From an uncultured Spirochaetales bacterium (GTDB lineage Bacteria > Spirochaetota > Spirochaetia > Sphaerochaetales > Sphaerochaetaceae): a stretch of 18,257 nt of DNA. A program made the translations under genes and the position numbers. Below the pieces are notes generated by a model. The model was not told the origin of the DNA, did no database searches, and was given only the letters and a program-made list of their open reading frames with translations. Shown one piece after another: positions 7,220-13,515 of the stretch. Every line of letters starts with the position of its first letter. Positions within the stretch are counted from its first letter, which is position 1. The DNA lies in NCBI GenBank assembly GCA_949292445.1, contig CASEZU010000059.1, forward strand, positions 1 through 18,257, in the 5' to 3' direction.

Positions 7220-7238
7220 TTATGTTGCTTAGATAACA
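7203..7238 (+). repeat. Two copies of a 16-bp palindromic operator-like site, 20 bp apart
   Basis: Copy 1 is TGTTATTTAGATAACA (7203-7218): TGTTAT and ATAACA are exact inverted repeats around TTAG. Copy 2 is TGTTGCTTAGATAACA (7223-7238), identical at 14 of 16 positions. The repeat distance of 20 bp is two helix turns, so two dimers would bind on the same DNA face. Copy 1 covers the -10 and copy 2 the start region just before the Shine-Dalgarno sequence. The regulator is unknown; the gene downstream is one candidate. Confidence 0.6.
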
Positions 7239-7250
7239 CAGGAGAACCAT

Positions 7251-7919
7251 ATGTCGCTATCTGTCGCTTCCTGCGTGAAGGATATAATCAACAGAAGTCC
7301 GTTCATTTCCGAGATGATGAGCCTCGATCTCATCTCGTTCTCGAATCTCGCGCGATTCATACAGGGTGAGGTAGAGGCGATGTACGGCCACAGCGTGAGT
7401 GAGGCTTCCATAATCATGGCTGCCAGGCGCTATGCGAAGGAGCTGTCGGAGGAGACCGCGGCAGAGAAGGGAAAAGGCGGGCACATAGGTTTCGAGATAT
7501 CCGTGCAGACAAACATCTATGATGTAAATCTCAGGCGCAGCGATGAGAGCGCGGCCCGCCTCACTCCTCTGTACGGCCTTGTGAAGCCGTCCCAAGGGGA
7601 TTTCCTGAATGTCTCGATGGGATCGCATGAGATATCGCTCTCCATATCCGACAAATACAGGGCCGCCGTTGATGAGATCGTCGCAGAGGAGGATGTGATC
7701 CACCGTTTCACCGACCTTGTCGCGCTCACAATCCATTTCAAGGGCGATTTCCTGCAGACTCCGGGTATTCTCTACCTTGCCGCGAGAAAGCTCGCCTGGG
7801 AGAGCGTGAACATCATTGAGGTGATCTCCACGATGAATGTCCTCACATTTGTAGTCAGGAAGGATGAGAGCTCCAGGGCCTATGAGGCTCTCAATGCATT
7901 CCTCTCCGATGAGCTGTAG
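7251..7919 (+). CDS. ACT-domain protein, probable amino-acid-responsive regulator
   Basis: 222 residues. The C-terminal part (about 158-222) looks like an ACT domain of the kind found at the end of aspartokinases: a strand LTIHFKG, a helix following TPGILYLAARKLAWESVNI, a strand VISTMNVLTFVVRKD, and a last helix SRAYEALNAFL. ACT domains bind amino acids and act as regulatory switches. The N-terminal part (about 1-65) is helical with a pattern known from a conserved family of ACT proteins (NRSPFISEMMS, SFSNLARFIQGEVEAM, SVSEASIIMAARRYAKEL) that resembles a winged-helix-like unit, but DNA binding is not shown. No catalytic residues were recognised. AGGAG lies six bases before the ATG. Two palindromic sites overlap its promoter, so auto-regulation is possible. 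The stop overlaps the next gene by 11 bases. Confidence 0.75.
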   Translation: MSLSVASCVKDIINRSPFISEMMSLDLISFSNLARFIQGEVEAMYGHSVSEASIIMAARRYAKELSEETAAEKGKGGHIGFEISVQTNIYDVNLRRSDESAARLTPLYGLVKPSQGDFLNVSMGSHEISLSISDKYRAAVDEIVAEEDVIHRFTDLVALTIHFKGDFLQTPGILYLAARKLAWESVNIIEVISTMNVLTFVVRKDESSRAYEALNAFLSDEL

Positions 7920-8358
7920 GATCGTAACGGGAAAGAGGGGCTCCGGAAAGACCACCCTGATGCTCTCCCTTGCCGGAACTGTCACTGAGCCCATGGGTTT
8001 CCTCTCCATTCACGAGGGAGATGAGTATTTCCTTCTCAGCCTCGCTTCCGGGACAAAGCGGCTCCTGATGACATCCAGGCCACTGTTTCCAGGCAGGATA
8101 GGGCGCTGGAGCTATGATCAGTCTGTCTTTGATGAGGCTGCAGCGGTTCTCTCTTCCCTTCATTCCGGGGATGTCTTCATAGATGAGATAGGAGCGCTGG
8201 AACTCTCCGGCGGCGGCTTTGCCTCTGCGCTTGAGACCATTGCTGCGAATAATGACATTTCCCTGACGATCGCGGTCAGGGACAGTTTCCTGGAAGATGT
8301 GATAAGTAAATTCCGGCTCTCCCCGTCCGTGATCATAGAGGCGGGAGCAAAGCCCTGA
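7909..8358 (+). CDS. THEP1-like P-loop NTPase
   Basis: 149 residues from the ATG at 7909 (MSCRIVTGKRGSGKTT), the start that puts the P-loop at the N-terminus as in the NTPase_1/THEP1 family. The frame is open 15 codons further upstream but there it only shadows the ACT gene. Walker A is GKRGSGKT (8-15); Walker B is VFIDEIGALEL (89-99), matching the family pattern of hydrophobics, IDEIG and a further acidic residue, followed by a GGGF segment. Related proteins hydrolyse nucleoside triphosphates slowly and are sometimes described as nucleotide kinases; the true substrate is unknown. It overlaps the ACT gene by 11 bases, has no clear Shine-Dalgarno sequence, and probably depends on translational coupling. 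Its end overlaps the tail of the opposing inositol-phosphatase-like gene by 26 bases. Confidence 0.82.
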   Translation: MSCRIVTGKRGSGKTTLMLSLAGTVTEPMGFLSIHEGDEYFLLSLASGTKRLLMTSRPLFPGRIGRWSYDQSVFDEAAAVLSSLHSGDVFIDEIGALELSGGGFASALETIAANNDISLTIAVRDSFLEDVISKFRLSPSVIIEAGAKP

Positions 8359-9130
8359 GGCTGTTCCTTGCCTTTTCCGTCCCTCCGTAGAGGATGCTCT
8401 CCAGCTTCTCCTTGCGGAAGATGAAGCTGTCTGTGTAGGCAAAAGGCTTTCCGTTTGTGTCGACAAGATCCATTCCCATCTTCCTCAGCACTGCATGAGA
8501 TGAGGCTATGTCCCAGGCAAAGCATTTCTGGACGACAGTGCCTTCTATGGAAGGGAAGATGACAGGGGCGAGGATATGGATGATCGTTGAGCCGAAGACT
8601 CTTACCTTGCCGGTGAAGCGGGAGAAATCCAGTTCCCTGGCTCCCTTGGAACCCATCGTTATCTCTGTGATCCGGTCCTTGTTCCCGATGAGACTGAGCG
8701 GCCTGCCGTTGATCGTCACTTCACCGTACGGGTCGAGGCGGATCCTCATCTCCTCCTCGCCGACACCGAAGCGGGGTGCTGCTATCATGGCACCTGCAGC
8801 CTGCCGGTCTTTGTCAAGGATACCGAGAGAGACTGCGAATGAAGGCAGTCCCTGAGAGTAGACATCTGTTCCGTCTATGGGGTCGAGGATGAATATCCAC
8901 TCCGCATCACGGGGGGCATCCGCAGGCTCCTCTTCGCTGATCACCGCGGCTTCGGGGAAAAGCTCCTTTATCCTTCCCGTAAGGCGGCGGCTGATCGCGG
9001 TATCTGCCTCGGTGAGCACTGAGCCGTCATCCTTGAATGAGCGGTGCACAGCTCTCTGCATTTCACGGGCATAGACGCCGGCTTTCCATATTTCATCTGC
9101 GAGGATGTCCATTTTGACGGGATCGAGCAT
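8333..9130 (-). CDS. Inositol monophosphatase / CysQ-family phosphatase
   Basis: 265 residues, the usual family length. Metal-dependent sugar/nucleotide phosphatase fold. Visible: DDGSVLTEAD (34-43) corresponding to the early substrate/metal loop, the acidic ISEEE (64-68), the main metal-binding motif LDPIDGTD (82-89) and the second motif AWDIASSHAV (205-214) with the third metal aspartate D207. The family includes inositol-1-phosphatase, fructose-1,6-bisphosphatase-like enzymes and 3'(2'),5'-bisphosphate nucleotidase (CysQ); the sequence alone does not let me choose. The ATG at 9128-9130 is preceded in frame by a stop four codons upstream; a second ATG six codons in is the only close alternative. 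There is no close Shine-Dalgarno sequence; a good promoter has its -10 ending 6 bases before the ATG, so the message is probably leaderless. Confidence 0.88.
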   Translation of the reverse strand: MLDPVKMDILADEIWKAGVYAREMQRAVHRSFKDDGSVLTEADTAISRRLTGRIKELFPEAAVISEEEPADAPRDAEWIFILDPIDGTDVYSQGLPSFAVSLGILDKDRQAAGAMIAAPRFGVGEEEMRIRLDPYGEVTINGRPLSLIGNKDRITEITMGSKGARELDFSRFTGKVRVFGSTIIHILAPVIFPSIEGTVVQKCFAWDIASSHAVLRKMGMDLVDTNGKPFAYTDSFIFRKEKLESILYGGTEKARNSLRALLPPL

Positions 9131-9136
9131 GTCTGG

Positions 9137-9165
9137 ATTCTATCTTTCTCATCCCTCCGGTGCAA
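9137..9165 (-). promoter_or_regulatory. Promoter of the inositol-monophosphatase-family gene
   Basis: Minus strand: TTGCAC (9160-9165), exactly 17 bases, TAGAAT (9137-9142), then 6 bases, then the ATG. The 90-bp gap is shared with the divergent mfd promoter; the two -35 boxes lie 19 bases apart. Confidence 0.68.
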
Positions 9166-9184
9166 TAGACACTCCGGCGGGTGA

Positions 9185-9213
9185 TTGTCCGAAAGCACTT
9201 AATTCTATATATT
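9185..9213 (+). promoter_or_regulatory. mfd promoter, predicted leaderless
   Basis: TTGTCC (9185-9190), 17-base spacer, TATATT (9208-9213), 7 bases, then the GTG start of mfd at 9221. The expected transcription start coincides with the start codon, and no Shine-Dalgarno sequence is present. Confidence 0.68.
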
Positions 9214-9220
9214 CGGTCAA

Positions 9221-12200
9221 GTGGAACGGAAGATTAAGGATTTCGTTGCAGATTATGTCGGCAGGAATCCCGCCATCAGGGCGGCTTCAAAGCCCGGCAC
9301 AGGCATCATTAGGGCGGACAGCCTTGATTTCTACCCCCTTTCAAGGGCTGTGGGGCTCACAGCGGCAAGAAGGGGCGGGCGTGTTTTTGCCATATGCTCC
9401 ACAGAGGAGGCTGCGAAGACACTTTATGCCGATCTCTCCGATGAGAGAAGCGTGCCGTCGGTGCTGCTCCCGGCAAGCGGCAAGCAGCTTTATTCTGATT
9501 TCAGCCTGACAGCCTCCGAATATGAGCAGAAGAAGGCGCTGGATGCCATCTCTGAGATGAAGAGCTGCATCATCGTCTCATCACTCAGAGCCTTTGTCTC
9601 CCCGGTCATGGCTCCTGACAGCCTTGAGAAGTTCTCCGTCAGGCTGCGTAAGGGCGATGCCTTCCGTCCCTCGGAGCTTTCTGAAGAGCTCACTGCTGCG
9701 GGCTACTACCGTTCTCCCACATGCTATGAGGCGGGGTCGTTCTCCATAAGGGGAGAGGTGATGGATATCTTCCCGTTCTCATTCGATGATCCTGTGAGGA
9801 TCTATGCAGAATGGGATGAGATAGGGCGGCTTGCTGCTTTCGATCCGCTGACACAGAAGAGCACGGGTGATCTGAAGAGTGTCAACATACCGCTTATATC
9901 CGGAGACTCGAGCCCCCATTTCTCCACAATGAAAAGCTATCTGAGGAGTGATGATTATTTCATCATCTCCGGGGTGGAGCGCGTCGGGACGTCTTGGAAA
10001 GCGATTCAGAACGAAGCGCGGGCGAGATTTTCCGAGGCTTACAAGAAGAGTGAGACGGCCCCTGTCCCTGATAAGCTGCTTTTCCCATGGCAGGAATTTT
10101 CGGAGAGCCTTCTCTCAGCTTTCCTCATCTACGATATCTCAAAGCCGGAATACCATCATTTCGGAGTGACGGCTTCGCGTTCATATTTCGGCAATGTCAC
10201 ATATTTCAAGGAAGATCTGGCGGCGCTTCTGAAGAACAGCTGGAAGGTCGTGGTGGCTGCGCCTTCCGCGGTGCAGAAGGAGAGGCTGGAGAATGTCCTG
10301 CGGGATTTCGATGTTGATATCGAGATATCGGAGCTTTCCTCCGGCTTCCAGATAGAGGATATATCGCTCCTTGTTGTTCTGGACAGCGAGATATTCGGCA
10401 GGCGACGCCAGCGCTCAAGGTCCGTTGTGGAGACAGTATCCTCTCCGCTTGATTCATTTGTCGAGCTCAGGGAAGGAGATTATGTCGTCCATGTCAACTA
10501 CGGCATCGGGCGCTTTGTGAAGATTGACAGGGTAAAGACAAGCCGCACTGAGCGCGATTACATAAAGATCGCCTACTCGAATGATGAGTTTCTTTATGTG
10601 CCCATCGAACAGGCCGATCTCGTGCAGAAATACATCGGCAATGACGGCAGGCCGCCGAAGCTGGATACGCTCGGCTCACAGAGCTGGTCGCGCAAGAAGG
10701 AGAAGGCAATCCGTTCTGCACAGGAGCTTGCCGCAGAGCTCGTGCACCTCTATGCCGAGAGGCAGACTGTGCATGGATTCCAGTTCAGCCGGGATAATGA
10801 CTGGCAGGTCCAGTTCGAGGCTTCCTTCCCGTTCACGGAGACTCCTGATCAGCTTCGGTGCATCGAGGAGATAAAGAAGGACATGGAATCGGATAAGGTC
10901 ATGGACCGTCTCGTCTGCGGGGATGTGGGCTATGGCAAGACGGAGATAGCTTTCCGCGCCGCTTTCAAGGCTGTGATGAGCGGCCGCCAGGTTGCGTTCC
11001 TTGCTCCCACAGTGATCCTTGCCGAACAGCACTACAACAATTTCAGGCAGCGCCTCGGCTCTTTTCCCGTCAATGCGGGAATCCTCTCGCGCTTCGTGCA
11101 GGGGAAGGATCAGAAGAAGGTCCTGAAAGGCGTGGAGGACGGCAGCGTCGATGTGCTGTTCGGTACTCATAAGATCCTGCAGAAGACTGTCCGTTTCAGG
11201 AAGCTGGGGCTCCTGATCATCGATGAGGAGCAGCGTTTCGGCGTCAAGGACAAGGAACGCATCAAGCAGATGAAGACGAATGTCGATTCCCTGACGCTCT
11301 CTGCGACCCCTATCCCGAGAACGCTTTACATGTCGCTTCTCAAGGTGCGTGACATGTCGCTGCTGACAACAGCGCCGCGTGAGAGGCAGCCAGTAGAGAC
11401 CGTGATAGAGCAGTTCTCCATGCCCCTTGTGTCAGAGGCTGTGAAGAGGGAGCTTGAGAGGGGCGGGCAGGTATTCTTCCTTCATAACCGCATCGATGAT
11501 CTGGAGGAGTTTGCCCAGATGATACGCGCCGAGGTGCCATATGCGATCGTGGAGTCGGCACATGGGCAGATGGAGGCCGGCGAGCTCGAGGATATAATGC
11601 ACCGTTTCGTCTACGAGGGCATCCAGGTGCTGGTTTCCACGACAATCATCGAGAACGGTATCGACATACCGAATGTGAATACGATAATCATCGACCAGGC
11701 GGACAGGTTCGGGCTTTCGCAGCTTTATCAGCTGAGAGGGCGCGTGGGACGCTCTGACAGGCACGCATACTGCTATCTTCTCTACAGGGACCGCTCATCA
11801 CTGAACGATGACGCCATCAGAAGGCTCCGCGTGCTTTCAGAGAACACCGCGCTCGGCTCCGGTTTCAAGGTTGCGATGAAGGATATGGAGATAAGGGGGG
11901 CCGGAAATATTCTCGGCCGTGAGCAGTCAGGGCATCTAGAGGCTGTCGGACTCGATATGTACATGCGGCTTCTGGAGGAGGAGGTTGACAGGCTCACCGA
12001 TACGGCAAAGGAAGAGGAGCGCGACGTGCTTCTTGAGCTCGATTATTCCGGCTTTATTCCGGACAGCTACATCCCTGATCCTCCCTCCAAATTCGAGGCA
12101 TACAAGAAGATTGCCTCCATCCAGACGGAGGGACAGCTCGAGGGGCTCCGCTCCGAGCTTGAGAACCGCTATGGGCAGCTTCCGGAGGAGGTTGAGAATC

Positions 12201-12460
12201 TCTTCTGCATAGCTGAGATAAAGATCATCTGCCGCCGCCTCTCCATTGTTCATCTTTCAGAGAACCGCGGCACGGTGGATATAGAATTCGGCAGGCTCAG
12301 CGCCATAAACCCGGACAGGGTCATAAGCCTTCTGCGCCTTTCAGATGGGAAGGTCCAGATGGACAGCCGGAATATGACACATATGAGGATGCAGACAGGT
12401 GCTGTATCGCTGAAGGACAAGGCGCTCTTCATACTTGAGCAGCTCAGGAGATTGGACTGA
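9221..12460 (+). CDS. mfd: Transcription-repair coupling factor
   Basis: 1079 residues, slightly shorter than the E. coli and B. subtilis proteins. Mfd dislodges RNA polymerase stalled at DNA damage and recruits UvrA. Order of domains: N-terminal UvrB-like region (about 1-330, with the strand AGSFSIRGEVMDIFPF near residues 170-185), the CarD-like RNA-polymerase-interaction domain starting near residue 413 (LREGDYVVHVNYGIGRF), the translocase with Walker A GDVGYGKTE (about 567-575), DEEQRFG (668-674), LSATPIPRT and QLRGRVGRSDR (about 837-847), and the C-terminal TRCF domain with FEAYKKIASIQTE (about 950-960). The start is GTG at 9221. A complete, apparently functional copy; the start rests on promoter spacing because there is no ribosome-binding sequence. 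Its TGA shares one base with the trmB ATG. Confidence 0.97.
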   Translation: MERKIKDFVADYVGRNPAIRAASKPGTGIIRADSLDFYPLSRAVGLTAARRGGRVFAICSTEEAAKTLYADLSDERSVPSVLLPASGKQLYSDFSLTASEYEQKKALDAISEMKSCIIVSSLRAFVSPVMAPDSLEKFSVRLRKGDAFRPSELSEELTAAGYYRSPTCYEAGSFSIRGEVMDIFPFSFDDPVRIYAEWDEIGRLAAFDPLTQKSTGDLKSVNIPLISGDSSPHFSTMKSYLRSDDYFIISGVERVGTSWKAIQNEARARFSEAYKKSETAPVPDKLLFPWQEFSESLLSAFLIYDISKPEYHHFGVTASRSYFGNVTYFKEDLAALLKNSWKVVVAAPSAVQKERLENVLRDFDVDIEISELSSGFQIEDISLLVVLDSEIFGRRRQRSRSVVETVSSPLDSFVELREGDYVVHVNYGIGRFVKIDRVKTSRTERDYIKIAYSNDEFLYVPIEQADLVQKYIGNDGRPPKLDTLGSQSWSRKKEKAIRSAQELAAELVHLYAERQTVHGFQFSRDNDWQVQFEASFPFTETPDQLRCIEEIKKDMESDKVMDRLVCGDVGYGKTEIAFRAAFKAVMSGRQVAFLAPTVILAEQHYNNFRQRLGSFPVNAGILSRFVQGKDQKKVLKGVEDGSVDVLFGTHKILQKTVRFRKLGLLIIDEEQRFGVKDKERIKQMKTNVDSLTLSATPIPRTLYMSLLKVRDMSLLTTAPRERQPVETVIEQFSMPLVSEAVKRELERGGQVFFLHNRIDDLEEFAQMIRAEVPYAIVESAHGQMEAGELEDIMHRFVYEGIQVLVSTTIIENGIDIPNVNTIIIDQADRFGLSQLYQLRGRVGRSDRHAYCYLLYRDRSSLNDDAIRRLRVLSENTALGSGFKVAMKDMEIRGAGNILGREQSGHLEAVGLDMYMRLLEEEVDRLTDTAKEEERDVLLELDYSGFIPDSYIPDPPSKFEAYKKIASIQTEGQLEGLRSELENRYGQLPEEVENLFCIAEIKIICRRLSIVHLSENRGTVDIEFGRLSAINPDRVISLLRLSDGKVQMDSRNMTHMRMQTGAVSLKDKALFILEQLRRLD

Positions 12461-13179
12461 TGACAGATAATGAACTATTTGACGGAATCAACAGGATAGA
12501 ATTAAGGGAAGGGAAGGAGCGAACCATCAAAAGCTATGTGCTCCGCAACAACGTCATATCGCCTAAGGCCGAGAGGATTCTCAGGACATACATGGAAAAG
12601 TACGGTTTCTTCTTCCAGGATTCGCCTGCCGATTACCATGTGCTTTTCGGAAATGGCAATCCTGTGGTTATAGAGATCGGATTCGGGATGGGGGATACGA
12701 CGGCTGAAGTTGCACTGCGGAGGCCTGAATACAACTATATCGGCATTGAGGTCTTCCTCCACGGCTTCGTAAATCTCCTCGGCGAGCTTGGGGAGCGGGG
12801 CATAGATAATGTCAGGATCATCCGCTTCAATGCGGTGGATGTCCTTACCCATATGATTTCCGACGGTTCCGTCGAGGGCTTCCATATCTTCTTCCCCGAT
12901 CCCTGGCAGAAGAAACGTCATCATAAAAGAAGGCTGATGAATCCTGAGTTCCTTCATCTTCTTTCGACGAAGCTCAGGAAGGGCGGATACATCTACATGG
13001 TCACAGACTGGGAGGAGTATGCCGATGAGGTCCTGGAGATATCGGGAAATGAGCCTCTGCTGAATAATCCTTTCGGAGGTTTTGCTCCTCCTGTCACCTG
13101 GCGTCCTGTGACGAAATTCGAGCAGAAAGGCATGGAAAGCGAGCATCCCATAAACGAGATATGGCTTGAACGGCTGTAG
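12460..13179 (+). CDS. trmB: tRNA (guanine-N7)-methyltransferase
   Basis: 239 residues. Uses S-adenosylmethionine to make m7G at position 46 of the tRNA variable loop. Visible: SAM-binding IEIGFGMG (71-78), the acidic GIEVF (95-99), the catalytic-region signature FFPDPWQKKRHHKRR (144-158), TDWEEYA (182-188) and the C-terminal TKFEQKG (218-224), all diagnostic for TrmB. The ATG shares its A with the mfd stop codon, and AGGAG lies 9 bases upstream within mfd, so mfd and trmB are co-translated. The stop at 13177-13179 is followed by no immediate terminator; the first one on this strand is at 13411-13453. Confidence 0.96.
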   Translation: MTDNELFDGINRIELREGKERTIKSYVLRNNVISPKAERILRTYMEKYGFFFQDSPADYHVLFGNGNPVVIEIGFGMGDTTAEVALRRPEYNYIGIEVFLHGFVNLLGELGERGIDNVRIIRFNAVDVLTHMISDGSVEGFHIFFPDPWQKKRHHKRRLMNPEFLHLLSTKLRKGGYIYMVTDWEEYADEVLEISGNEPLLNNPFGGFAPPVTWRPVTKFEQKGMESEHPINEIWLERL

Positions 13180-13223
13180 CATGTTAGCACATTGTTAAGA
13201 TTTCTCGACGGTTTTCTCTGCTG

Positions 13224-13253
13224 TTGTCGTGTTTTGTTGAAAATAAATACAAT
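13224..13253 (+). promoter_or_regulatory. Promoter-like sequence after trmB
   Basis: TTGTCG (13224-13229), 18-base spacer, TACAAT (13248-13253), in an A+T-rich stretch 45 bases after trmB. Expected start about 13260. A weaker alternative -10 is TGTATT at 13279-13284. It would drive the candidate RNA described next, since no gene follows on this strand. Confidence 0.42.
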
Positions 13254-13259
13254 ATTCCA

Positions 13260-13453
13260 TTTTGTGTATGTTTTCTCTTGTATTGAGGCACGGCATGGTG
13301 TAGAGTCGTTATCAGCATAGCTGTTGGGGATGAGGCTTCTGCTTCAGGGAGCGCTTTGCCATAGACCAGTAGGCAGCTGAGCCTGCTGGTGAATGGCGAT
13401 CAGCTTGCAATACCGTATGCATTTGTCTTACAGATGCGCACGGTAATTTTTTT
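13260..13453 (+). ncRNA. Candidate structured small RNA, class not recognised
   Basis: The gap between trmB and the convergent EF-G-like gene (13180-13515) has no credible reading frame. It holds a promoter-like sequence, an internal stem-loop and a rho-independent terminator on the plus strand. The internal element: ACCAGTAGGC (13365-13374) pairs with GCCTGCTGGT (13381-13390) over ten pairs (one T-G) closing loop AGCTGA; GCCAT (13358-13362) pairs with ATGGC (13393-13397), leaving AG opposite GA between the stems. Upstream, CAGC/GCTG and GAGGC/GCTTC can form smaller hairpins near 13312-13347. Predicted length is about 195 bases. It lacks the RNase P, SRP RNA and tmRNA signature sequences; 6S RNA is possible by size but I cannot identify the central bubble. 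Alternatively it is only a long 3' untranslated region of mfd-trmB. Confidence 0.42.
13411..13453 (+). terminator. Rho-independent terminator ending the candidate RNA / mfd-trmB transcript
   Basis: TACCGT (13411-13416) pairs with ACGGTA (13440-13445); after a 2x2 internal loop GCAT pairs with ATGC, then TGT with ACA around loop CTT. AA and seven T follow (13447-13453). Confidence 0.75.
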
Positions 13454-13467
13454 GCACTTCGGGGATG

Positions 13468-13495
13468 AAAAACAGGGCAGCTTCCGCTGCCCTGT
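13468..13495 (-). terminator. Rho-independent terminator of the EF-G-like gene
   Basis: Minus strand: ACAGGGCAGC / GCTGCCCTGT, ten perfect pairs with loop GGAA (a GNRA tetraloop), followed by a T run. It starts 20 bases after the stop codon of the EF-G-like gene. Confidence 0.92.
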
Positions 13496-13515
13496 GGAGT
13501 GTGTTTCTTCTGTTG

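Noticed and set aside
13180..13515. 84-codon rightward frame (13389-13643) in the trmB downstream gap
   Set aside because: It runs through both terminator hairpins and into the opposing EF-G-like gene, and has no recognisable sequence.
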